Shown here one piece after another: positions 6,796 to 13,999 of a stretch of DNA of 32,003 nucleotides. Positions within the stretch are counted from its first letter, which is position 1. Every line of letters starts with the position of its first letter. The notes beneath the pieces were generated by a model. That model was not told the DNA's origin and did no database searches. It was given only the letters and a program-made list of their open reading frames with translations. The stretch covers positions 1 to 32,003 of the forward strand of contig CACFGV010000024.1 of the NCBI GenBank assembly GCA_902565895.1. Direction: 5' to 3'. Source of the stretch: K189A clade bacterium. GTDB taxonomy: Bacteria > Pseudomonadota > Gammaproteobacteria > Pseudomonadales > Azotimanducaceae. A program made the translations under genes and the position numbers.

Positions 6796-8205
6796 ATGCA
6801 TAATCTGGTTTGGCTCCGCAACGATCTGCGTATAAGCGACAACCCCGCGTTGCACGCGGCCTGCAAGCGCGGCAGCGTTACCTGCGTTTTCCTGCTCGAC
6901 CATCGCCAATGGCAAGAACATGATATGTCGCCGTGGCGTATTGCCCTCATATTGCGCAGCATTGACTGCGTCAGCCAACAACTGGCCAAACTGGGCATAA
7001 CGCTGTTGATCATGCACTGTGATGGTTTTACCAACGCCGCCAAGCTCGTGGTTGATTGCGCCCAGCAAGTACAAGCCGGGTGCGTTTACTTTAATGCGGA
7101 GATCGCGCTAAACGAGCAGCGCAGGGACAATGAGGTAGAAGCAGCCCTAAACAAAAGCGGTATCGGCTGCGAACGGCATCAGAATTTTACCCACTTGGCC
7201 CCCGGCAGCGTCACCAAGCCGGACGGCAGCGGCTATACTGTGTTTACCCCGTTTAAAAAGCGTTGGTTAGCGCACCCCCTAGCTGAACCCTCAAAGCCAC
7301 TAGACCCGCCCGCACCTCAGGGACCGGCCATCACAGCACAAGTGGCACCAGAACTGCTGGGATCGGTACGTAAAGACCTTGGGGCAGCGTTGTGGCCGGC
7401 AGGCGAAACAGCCGCCCAGGCGTGCCTAAAAGATTTCGTCCATCATCGCGCAAGCGCCTACGACCAGCAAAGGGATTTGCCCTTGCAACCTGGTACCAGC
7501 AAGCTGTCGCCGCATCTCGCCGTCGGCACGGTTTCCGCCGGACAATGTCTGTATGCAGCCTACGGCGCTAACAATAACGTTTTAACAATGGGCAACGCTG
7601 GCCTGGATGCCTGGATCAGCGAATTGATTTGGCGCGAGTTTTATAACCATATTTTAGCCGCCCATCCGCGCCTGAGTATGGGCCAAGCCTTTCGTCGAGA
7701 GACAGAGCGTCTTGAGTGGAATCACAATGATGAATGGTTGGCCCGCTGGCAAGCAGGAGAGACGGGCTTACCGTTGGTTGATGCGGGCATGCGACAACTC
7801 AACACCACCGGTTGGATGCACAACCGGTTACGTATGGTGACGTCACAATTTTTAGCGAAACACTTGTTTATTAATTGGCGTGAAGGTGAGCGGTACTTTA
7901 TGCGGAATTTGGTGGACGGTGATCTGGCAGCGAACAATGGCGGTTGGCAATGGAGCGCTTCAACGGGCACCGATGCCGTACCCTATTTCCGCATGTTCAA
8001 CCCCATCCGTCAGGCGGAGCGTTTTGACCCCACCGGTGCATTTGTTCGTAGTCAAATTCCTGAGCTAGCCAAGTCTCAAGGCAAAAGCATATTCACCCCT
8101 TGGCAGTACGCTGAAAACAAGGCCTATCCCAAGCCGGTGATTGACTTAGCTCAAGCACGGGACGCGACGTTGGCAGCTTGGAAACGAATTCGCGACAACG
8201 CCTAA
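6796..8205 (+). CDS. phrB: Deoxyribodipyrimidine photolyase (class I CPD photolyase)
   Basis: The 469-residue enzyme uses blue light and reduced FAD to split cyclobutane pyrimidine dimers. The N-terminal alpha/beta antenna domain starts with NLVWLRNDLRISDNPAL. The C-terminal helical FAD domain has KLSPHLAVGTVS, WISELIWREFYNHIL, NTTGWMHNRLRMVTSQF, the NLVDGDLAANNGGWQWSAST stretch and GTDAVPYFRMFNP. The Trp residues expected for electron transfer to FAD appear to be present in WREFY, GWMHN and GGWQW. Its length is the same as in the Escherichia enzyme. It follows the response regulator by 15 bp and overlaps the kinase gene tail to tail by 4 bp (8202-8205). Confidence 0.93.
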   Translation: MHNLVWLRNDLRISDNPALHAACKRGSVTCVFLLDHRQWQEHDMSPWRIALILRSIDCVSQQLAKLGITLLIMHCDGFTNAAKLVVDCAQQVQAGCVYFNAEIALNEQRRDNEVEAALNKSGIGCERHQNFTHLAPGSVTKPDGSGYTVFTPFKKRWLAHPLAEPSKPLDPPAPQGPAITAQVAPELLGSVRKDLGAALWPAGETAAQACLKDFVHHRASAYDQQRDLPLQPGTSKLSPHLAVGTVSAGQCLYAAYGANNNVLTMGNAGLDAWISELIWREFYNHILAAHPRLSMGQAFRRETERLEWNHNDEWLARWQAGETGLPLVDAGMRQLNTTGWMHNRLRMVTSQFLAKHLFINWREGERYFMRNLVDGDLAANNGGWQWSASTGTDAVPYFRMFNPIRQAERFDPTGAFVRSQIPELAKSQGKSIFTPWQYAENKAYPKPVIDLAQARDATLAAWKRIRDNA

Positions 8206-9491
8206 CCAAAGTTGATGGTGACTTCTGTGCCCTCACCAACATTACTTTGTACGCTGATTTTCCACTCGAACTGATGCACTAATCGTCTAACGATCGACAG
8301 CCCTAAACCATGTCCCGGGCCATTGGTGCGGCCTCTTTCGCTGCGATAAAACGGCTCGAACGCTTGATTTAGCTCGCTTGATGTCATGCCGATGCCTGTG
8401 TCTTTAACCGTCACGGCGTTGTTCTTTATTTCGACCTGCACCTGACCCTGGGGCGTATAGTTAATGCCGTTGCGCAGCAGGTTGATGATGAGTATTTGCA
8501 CGACCCGATCCGGCGCCTGCACCCATAGGTCAGCAGACTCGACCAGTACCAATTTGATTCCGCGATCCGTTGCTAGCGGTGTCACTTGATCAATCAGTTC
8601 AGGCACAAGATCGTTAAGGCGTAAGCGCACTCCAGGTTGCTCTACTTCTTCGCCGCGAGCCAGCAACAGCAGAGTCTGGATAAGGCCCTCCATATCCTCT
8701 ACGGTGCGGCGCATCCGTGCCAGCGCACGAGCGTCTTCCTGGGGCCGTTCAGATTGGCGCTGCAATAAGTCTAATGAACCTTTGAACACCGCTATGGGCG
8801 TGCGTAGCTCGTGGCTGGCATCCCGGGTAAAGATCCTTTCGCGCTCGATAAAGGTATCCAAACGCTCGGTGAAACTGTCGATCGCATCGATCATTACATC
8901 CACTTCTGCATTCGCCAGCGAGCGCATCTGTTGCAGATCCTTGGTGGAGTGCGACGCTTTTTCGAAGGGAAATTGTTCCAAGTAATCAGCTAACTGCACG
9001 ATTGGCGAGATGGCTCGGTGCGACAGTCGATAGGTGAGAAAGGACAGGCCATAGATTAAAACCAGTGCTAGTGATAGGGGTACGATGCCAAAAAAGAACG
9101 CGAGGTCAGAGACGTCTTCACTGGCGAAGATCAGATACAGGCGCGATTGATCCTTCTCACTTACATACAAAATCGGTGCCGAATCGCCCCCTTGAACCCG
9201 CCCTAAGAAGCCGCTGCCGTAGCTGCGATACTGCTCGGGTACACCTTGCATGTCTTCATCCACCGCAAGATAACCCAACATGTTGTTGGTATTTGGCAGT
9301 GCTTGTTGGGGGTTTTGCTCGTATAGCGACCAAAAGTGCGTGGCTTCGTTTTCCAGCGCCTCGTTTATCAACAAATCTTGTACGATAGTGTTGGTAACGT
9401 AAATCCCCGCAGCAACCGCTAGGCTGATCAGTCCGACTTGCAATGCCAGCACACGGCCTAACTTTGCGACCAAACCTTTGTTACGAATCAT
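8202..9491 (-). CDS. Membrane sensor histidine kinase
   Basis: This 429-residue kinase has one membrane segment at ~13-35, a short periplasmic sensor region (~36-128, no recognised domain) and a second membrane segment at ~129-152. A HAMP-like linker follows, then the dimerisation helix with phospho-acceptor His227 in DASHELRTPI. The ATPase domain has the N box (NLLRNGINYTP, ~337-347), G1 (DTGIGM), F box (EPFYRSER) and G2 (GPGHGLGLSIV). All key residues are present. Its ATG overlaps the stop of the DUF2878 gene in an ATGA (9488-9491), so translation is coupled. The probable partner is the OmpR-family regulator at 6085-6780. Confidence 0.88.
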   Translation of the reverse strand: MIRNKGLVAKLGRVLALQVGLISLAVAAGIYVTNTIVQDLLINEALENEATHFWSLYEQNPQQALPNTNNMLGYLAVDEDMQGVPEQYRSYGSGFLGRVQGGDSAPILYVSEKDQSRLYLIFASEDVSDLAFFFGIVPLSLALVLIYGLSFLTYRLSHRAISPIVQLADYLEQFPFEKASHSTKDLQQMRSLANAEVDVMIDAIDSFTERLDTFIERERIFTRDASHELRTPIAVFKGSLDLLQRQSERPQEDARALARMRRTVEDMEGLIQTLLLLARGEEVEQPGVRLRLNDLVPELIDQVTPLATDRGIKLVLVESADLWVQAPDRVVQILIINLLRNGINYTPQGQVQVEIKNNAVTVKDTGIGMTSSELNQAFEPFYRSERGRTNGPGHGLGLSIVRRLVHQFEWKISVQSNVGEGTEVTINFG

Positions 9492-10048
9492 GCTGCCGCC
9501 TGTGGGTTGTTGTTTTCGCCAGCACCAGTCTGCTGAACACGCCGGGCAAGTTCAAACACAACACCAAATACAACCACCCACACCACCGCAATGATCAACA
9601 ACGAGGTTGAAGAACTTATTGTGACTGCTCCAAATTGCGCGCCAGTGGAATAGGACAACGGCGCCGTGGCGCCAACGATAAGTGCACCGACCAATGGTCT
9701 TTTAACGAAGAATCCCAAAGCCTCGAACAGTGACAGGCCCACAGCGACCCAAAGCATAACGATCCATAGTGGCGCTAATTGTATGTTCGCTACATTGAGG
9801 CTGTCAGCGCCGAAGTCCAGAATGCCCAAATGAATCCAGGCGCTGTCCAAAATCAATCCCAGCACACTCAGTCCGAGGACGAAGGCCCGTTCCCGCTGCC
9901 AGCGCCCTTGAACGATACACATCAAAAGCATCAGCGAAACCACCGCCATTCCAGGCAGTGAGCCCCCTACTACACAGGCCACCCAAGCCACCTTGATCAA
10001 TAGAAAGTTGAGCACCGATAGGACACGGTCGTTGATCCCATTGATCAC
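9488..10048 (-). CDS. DUF2878 family membrane protein
   Basis: The 186-residue protein has five or six hydrophobic helices and the family start pattern VLNFLLIKVAWVACVVGG, plus LDSAWIHLGILDF and APLWIVMLWVAVGLSL. DUF2878 proteins have no known biochemical function. They recur beside photolyase, a COG2907-type FAD oxidoreductase, cyclopropane synthase-like enzymes and DUF1295 proteins in gammaproteobacteria, which suggests a role in membrane lipid modification or stress. The start is a GTG at 10048; no ATG lies nearby and an AGG is about 11 bases upstream. The gene lies 52 bp after the FAD-oxidoreductase gene and overlaps the kinase start by 4 bp, so the three form one operon. Confidence 0.8.
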   Translation of the reverse strand: MINGINDRVLSVLNFLLIKVAWVACVVGGSLPGMAVVSLMLLMCIVQGRWQRERAFVLGLSVLGLILDSAWIHLGILDFGADSLNVANIQLAPLWIVMLWVAVGLSLFEALGFFVKRPLVGALIVGATAPLSYSTGAQFGAVTISSSTSLLIIAVVWVVVFGVVFELARRVQQTGAGENNNPQAAA

Positions 10049-10100
10049 GGCCTAACCTACCCGCCTGCCCTGTGAGTATCGATCTTAAAAAGCAGAGCGC

Positions 10101-11423
10101 TCATTGATTCTGTTTTTTAGCCGCAGCAATGATAGCGTCGATTTCGTCCATGGCGTCAGCACCACGCTCTTGTTCACTAAGCAGACTGGTTTGACCCTGC
10201 AATGCCGCCTGCACACGTTCTGCTGCACCAACGCCGCTGGTGAATCCATCTTCGTGCAAACCCCAACCCCAGTATGAGCCGCAGAAAAAGACGCCGCCTT
10301 CGCCATCTAAGTCTTTGAGCCGTGATTGCGCTTGCAGTGCTGCGTTGTCAAAAATCGGATGGGCATATTTGCGGTCAGCCCAAATTTGCCGCGGCATGGT
10401 TAGCGGATTCAAGGTCAAGAAAAAATCCTGACCACGGATCGACTGGATTCGATTCATCCAAAAACTCAGCGTTGCCGGCCCGTCCAGCTCATACATTTGC
10501 GCATTCCAGCTGGACCACAAACTCCTTCGTGCGGGCATGAACGACGGGTCACTGTGCAGCACCACGCGGCTAGTTTTATAACGCATCGCACCAAGCAATT
10601 GTTGTTCAAGGAGCGAGGGTTGTTCTAACAACGCTAATGCTTGATCGCTGTGACAAGCCAGAATCACCGCATCGAAGGCTGCGTCAGCATTGTCTGTTAC
10701 CACTCGAACAAAGCCATCTACCCGTTGAATCTGGCGCACCGGTGTCTGCAGCTTGATCGTGCCTTTGAATTGGCGTTCAAAGGCTTCCAAGTATTGGGTA
10801 GCGCCGCTGCGAATAACCCGCCACTGGGGTTGATCGTCCATGCTTAATAGACCGTGCTGAGCTATGAAGGTCGCAACGTGACCCAGCGGTACTTGCAGCA
10901 CATCAAACGCAGCTTTTGACCACAATGCCATGCACAGGGGTGCAATGTGGCAATTTATGAACCGCTGACTGAAATTGTTACGCGACAGATAGGCGCCAAG
11001 TGCCTCCTGTGGGTTCGCAGTCACCGCCTGGTTGATCGTGCGGTTGAAACGGCGGATGTCTGCAAGCAGTTGATATTGGGGGTATGAAAACACCGCACTC
11101 AAAGACGGAAAGAGGCTGGCCAGATCGCTGGTTGCATATTCGAAGTTACGCGGCGGGCATGACACGCTGAGCGACATGTGAGCTGGTTGGGATGTCACAC
11201 CCAGCCGTTGCAGCCAAGCGGAAAACGACGGGTATTGCGCCTCGTTGAAGGCAACAAAACCAGTATCAACACTATACACCTGCTCACTCAGCAATACCGT
11301 ATGACTGTCTGTATGGCCGCCGAGACGGGGGTCTGCTTCGAACAAGGTCACGGCTGCGATGGACGACATTGCGTCTGCTGCCGCGATGCCGCTTATGCCG
11401 GCTCCAACAATAGCGATCTTCAT
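10101..11423 (-). CDS. FAD-dependent oxidoreductase of the photolyase-associated type (COG2907-like)
   Basis: The 440-residue flavoprotein begins with a Rossmann dinucleotide motif, MKIAIVGAGISGIAAA, followed by FEADPRLGGHTDSHTV. C-terminal GVFFCGSYWGWGLHEDGFTSG is the second FAD-contact region of amine-oxidase-like proteins. Relatives are annotated as NAD/FAD-binding proteins. Some flavoproteins in comparable alphaproteobacterial gene sets act as fatty-acid desaturases in furan fatty acid synthesis, so an acyl-lipid oxidation role is plausible here but not shown. The ATG at 11423 follows GAGGG by about 7 bases, and the fold begins at once, so the 38 upstream open codons are excluded. It is first in an operon with DUF2878 and the kinase. 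The C-terminal ~25 residues are charged and variable. Confidence 0.82.
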   Translation of the reverse strand: MKIAIVGAGISGIAAADAMSSIAAVTLFEADPRLGGHTDSHTVLLSEQVYSVDTGFVAFNEAQYPSFSAWLQRLGVTSQPAHMSLSVSCPPRNFEYATSDLASLFPSLSAVFSYPQYQLLADIRRFNRTINQAVTANPQEALGAYLSRNNFSQRFINCHIAPLCMALWSKAAFDVLQVPLGHVATFIAQHGLLSMDDQPQWRVIRSGATQYLEAFERQFKGTIKLQTPVRQIQRVDGFVRVVTDNADAAFDAVILACHSDQALALLEQPSLLEQQLLGAMRYKTSRVVLHSDPSFMPARRSLWSSWNAQMYELDGPATLSFWMNRIQSIRGQDFFLTLNPLTMPRQIWADRKYAHPIFDNAALQAQSRLKDLDGEGGVFFCGSYWGWGLHEDGFTSGVGAAERVQAALQGQTSLLSEQERGADAMDEIDAIIAAAKKQNQ

Positions 11424-11528
11424 GCGCAACCCTCGGATCGAGGCGAAAGCTGGTGAGTCAACGCAATGAGCGGTGCTGCGAGCATGAGAACACCTGGTTT
11501 TAAGGACCGCCATGGTCAATGCCTGGGT

Positions 11529-11577
11529 GTGAATCACCTGTGAAAACCCCTATCCCGCAGCTTCACCCATCCTTCAC
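11529..11577. promoter_or_regulatory. Symmetric phased-repeat operator in a divergent promoter
   Basis: GTGAA occurs at 11529-11533 and 11540-11544, and its complement TTCAC at 11562-11566 and 11573-11577. Each pair is spaced exactly 11 bp, and both pairs are symmetric about base 11553. The plus-strand copies extend to TGTGAA and the minus-strand copies to GTGAAG. A weaker fifth element, CGTTAC (11583-11588), continues the 11-bp phase. The site lies between the FAD-oxidoreductase gene (start 11423, leftward) and the NTF2-like gene (start 11605, rightward). Helically phased repeats are what OmpR-family regulators bind. The regulator at 6085 is the obvious candidate, by inference. Confidence 0.5.
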
Positions 11578-11604
11578 AAAACCGTTACTACCCTGCGTAT
11601 CGTT

Positions 11605-12198
11605 GTGTCCACGTCCCCTATAACACTCCTTTACCTAACTGTTAGCGCAGCGATGCTTAGCGCCTGTACATCTACTGCCCTCAATACAGCATCCCCTCCA
11701 TCAGCGTATCCTGCGCAGTATCGACAAGCGCTTAGCGAGTTTCCTGGCACCTCAGAGGTATCGACCCGGTCCATTGATCGTTTTGTCGATTTTTTAGCCA
11801 ATCTAGGTGCCGACAGCACCGGAGCCGTGGCGACAGAGCTGTATGCCGCAGATTTGCATTTTAGTGATGCGCTCATGGTGACCAGAGACAAGCAAACCGT
11901 CGTCGATCATTTCACCCGGTTGAGCAACGCAGGTACAACCGTGGATGTGGACATCCATCAAACACTGCGCCAGGGACCAGACGTTTACCTGATCTGGTCT
12001 ATGCAGGCCCGGTTTACACCGGTCAGACGTGAGGTTGTGAGCGATACCTTGGGTGTTACCCATGTGCGCTTCAACCCTCAAGGCCAGGTGATACTGCATC
12101 AAGACTTTTGGGACAGCGGCTTGGGCTTTTATTCGCATATTCCGGTTCTGGGTGCCGGCGTTCGCGCCGTTGGGCGCCGATTTGCCGCAGAAGAGTGA
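11605..12198 (+). CDS. NTF2/SnoaL-like lipoprotein of the photolyase cluster
   Basis: The 197-residue precursor starts at a GTG at 11605. A hydrophobic signal segment ends in a lipobox-like LSAC (Cys21), followed by Thr/Ser/Pro-rich sequence. Residues ~55-180 match the NTF2-like cone fold of cluster proteins: an Asp-rich helix (FVDFLANLGADS), LYAADLHFSDALMV, DIHQTLRQGPDVYLIWSMQARF, and QVILHQDFWDSGLGFYSHIP. The ending VLGAGVRAVGRRF is common in this subgroup. Function is unknown; NTF2-like folds usually bind small hydrophobic ligands. Its TGA overlaps the GTG start of the next gene by 4 bases, so the two are coupled. Confidence 0.75.
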   Translation: MSTSPITLLYLTVSAAMLSACTSTALNTASPPSAYPAQYRQALSEFPGTSEVSTRSIDRFVDFLANLGADSTGAVATELYAADLHFSDALMVTRDKQTVVDHFTRLSNAGTTVDVDIHQTLRQGPDVYLIWSMQARFTPVRREVVSDTLGVTHVRFNPQGQVILHQDFWDSGLGFYSHIPVLGAGVRAVGRRFAAEE

Positions 12199-13667
12199 TC
12201 AGCGCCCTACTTAACGCAGCGCCATGGCTCGCTGGGGCCGCTGTTTTGCTATGGCTACACTCTCTGCGCAGCAACATCGTAAGCCACGTGGATATCTTGT
12301 GGCCGCTGCTTCACGTCATGGCGTGTTTAAGCCTGCTGCACGACTCGGCATCCGTAACCCTGCGGGGTGGTCTTGTATTGCTGATTGTCACCGCATGGGG
12401 TGTGCGGTTGGCTACCCATTTGGCTGTCCGTGCAGCAGGCCGTGGCGAGGATCGACGGTACGCCGAAATACGCGCACGCTACGGCGATTCTTTTCGCTAC
12501 TCCAGTTTAGGCCTGATCTTCTTGCTGCAAGCGCTGATGGCGCTGCTCATCAGCAGCATCTTCTACCCCATAGTCAGCAGCCAAACTCCATGGCGTTTGA
12601 TTGATACCATCCTGATCAATACCGCACTCTTAGGCTTATTGTATGAAGTAATCGCCGATCTACAGTTGAATGCGTTTGCACAACGTTTGCACCAAGCGGG
12701 CCAACACCAGACCCAGGTTTTGCGCAGCGGCCTGTGGAAATACTCACGTCATCCAAACTATTTTGGCGAATGGGTCTTTTGGCTGGCTCTTTCCCTATTA
12801 GCGTTAAGCCTGGGCAATTGGACTGGCCTGCTCAGCATTGCCTTGGTGAGCTGGTTGCTGTTGCGCTTCACCGGTGTTGCACGCATGGAACAACGCACGC
12901 CCTCACTACGCCCAGAGTACCGCGACTACCAGCGCCAGACACCGGCCTTTGTACCAAGTTTTCTGAATCCGCTACGCTTGTTTCGGGCCGCGTCTAAAAC
13001 CCAGGCCCAACCGTTGTTGCTTGTAGCTTTATGCAGCGCCGCGGTGCTATGGCCACCACTCGTTGCGGCCGCACCAGTAAAAAACTTACCAGCATTCGAG
13101 CATTGGTACTTTGCCGCCTACATCGACGATACGGAGGTGGGATACCACCAGTTCGAGGTGCGCCGAGAGGGCCAATTAACTTTTCTCAACAGCCGAGCCA
13201 GCTTCGAATACCGATTATGGAAGGTGCCCCTGTTTTCCTACGCTCATGAAGTGCGCGAGACTTATGACGAAAACCTGTGCTTACAGTCCATCGACAGCAG
13301 CACAAAAACGCGCAACAGCAGTCTGACCGTAAAGGGTCGAAAGACTGAGCAGGGATTTGTCTTGGAGGGCACTGCACCGAACGAGCTGACAGAGCGCTGC
13401 CTTATTACCTTTGCCTATTGGACACAGAACATTCTAGGCAAAGAACAACTCTTGAATGGCCAGGATGGCAGTTTGATGTCGGTAGCAATCAGTTCTCTGG
13501 CATCCGCCAAGGAGAACTCCGAACAGCGGTATCGGCTGCAGGCCAAGGCGATTGATCTGACCTTGACCTACTCCGACGAAGGGCTTTGGCAGGGGTTAGA
13601 ATCTGCTCTTCCCGCAGGCCGCACGCTTAACTACAGACTTGAGCGTTACCGCAACCAACCCTTCTAA
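12195..13667 (+). CDS. DUF1295 (steroid 5-alpha-reductase-like) membrane enzyme fused to DUF6134
   Basis: The GTG start at 12195 overlaps the previous stop (GTGA) and gives 490 residues; an upstream ATG at 12108 would lie deep inside the neighbour. Residues ~1-270 form a DUF1295/isoprenylcysteine-methyltransferase-like membrane domain with SGLWKYSRHPNYFGEW, the nucleotide-contact motif of this superfamily, and TPSLRPEYRDYQRQTPAFVP. After a hydrophobic stretch resembling a signal peptide (PLLLVALCSAAVLWPPLVAAAP, ~279-300) comes a ~185-residue DUF6134-type domain: EHWYFAAYIDDTEVGYHQFE, FEYRLWKVPLFSYAHEVRE, CLITFAYWTQNILGKEQLLN and TLNYRLERY. DUF6134 proteins are normally separate secreted products of neighbouring genes, so this looks like a natural fusion with the second domain in the periplasm. 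Confidence 0.8.
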   Translation: MISALLNAAPWLAGAAVLLWLHSLRSNIVSHVDILWPLLHVMACLSLLHDSASVTLRGGLVLLIVTAWGVRLATHLAVRAAGRGEDRRYAEIRARYGDSFRYSSLGLIFLLQALMALLISSIFYPIVSSQTPWRLIDTILINTALLGLLYEVIADLQLNAFAQRLHQAGQHQTQVLRSGLWKYSRHPNYFGEWVFWLALSLLALSLGNWTGLLSIALVSWLLLRFTGVARMEQRTPSLRPEYRDYQRQTPAFVPSFLNPLRLFRAASKTQAQPLLLVALCSAAVLWPPLVAAAPVKNLPAFEHWYFAAYIDDTEVGYHQFEVRREGQLTFLNSRASFEYRLWKVPLFSYAHEVRETYDENLCLQSIDSSTKTRNSSLTVKGRKTEQGFVLEGTAPNELTERCLITFAYWTQNILGKEQLLNGQDGSLMSVAISSLASAKENSEQRYRLQAKAIDLTLTYSDEGLWQGLESALPAGRTLNYRLERYRNQPF

Positions 13668-13704
13668 AAGGTCTGGCGAAGCCATCAGACTGGTTCAGAG
13701 CGAT

Positions 13705-13731
13705 GTTAATCTTTAGTTAACTATTAGTTGA
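13705..13731 (+). promoter_or_regulatory. Three 11-bp-phased GTTRA repeats
   Basis: GTTAA (13705-13709), GTTAA (13716-13720) and GTTGA (13727-13731) are spaced exactly 11 bp. The second and third copies extend to TTAGTTAAC and TTAGTTGAC. The phasing resembles an OmpR-family regulator site, but the motif differs from the Pho and GTGAA elements in this window. It lies ~270 bp upstream of the receptor gene. Confidence 0.3.
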
Positions 13732-13886
13732 CCGGAAGACTTTTATTCTGACGCTAAGGTATTTGTTTCGAAATGTTTCAGCAACCAGACTGGCCTTGAT
13801 CAACGCCAAACCCTAGAAGATCTGTGGCAAAAACCGCTGTATCTAGCCAATATTTACACCAAACACTGATTTCCACCAATGTGAAT

Positions 13887-13924
13887 TTGACGTCAAAACG
13901 CTTGATTTTAGAAATATTTTCTAA
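13887..13924 (+). promoter_or_regulatory. Probable receptor-gene promoter with overlapping palindromic operator
   Basis: TTGACG (13887-13892, 5/6 to TTGACA) and TAGAAA (13909-13914, 4/6 to TATAAT) are separated by 16 bp. A 7-bp perfect inverted repeat with 3-bp spacer, TTAGAAA-tat-TTTCTAA (13908-13924), covers the -10. A dimeric repressor bound there would block transcription. The motif does not match Fur, FNR or CRP consensus sites. Confidence 0.4.
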
Positions 13925-13999
13925 CATTCTCGCACCGTTAACTTTTGAGTGACAACCGTCCACGCCTGTCCTTGGCTGGATAATTGAGGGAGAACAATA

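Larger units (their letters stand above)
13668..13999. other. 332-bp intergenic region upstream of the TonB-dependent receptor
   Basis: No convincing gene or RNA was found. It holds an imperfect hairpin just after the DUF1295 stop (13673-13692, no T-run), three phased GTTRA repeats (13705-13731), and a probable promoter with an overlapping palindrome (13887-13924). The rest is AT-richer than the flanking genes. Confidence 0.5.

Noticed and set aside
12108-12194. Upstream extension of the DUF1295 frame to an ATG at 12108
   Set aside because: It lies wholly inside the NTF2-like gene and codes an Arg-rich, non-conserved stretch; the GTG at 12195 with a 4-base overlap is better.
13673-13692. Hairpin just after the DUF1295-DUF6134 stop
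   Set aside because: The stem GTCT-GGC with a GAA loop has a bulge on one side and no T-run follows, so it cannot be called a terminator.
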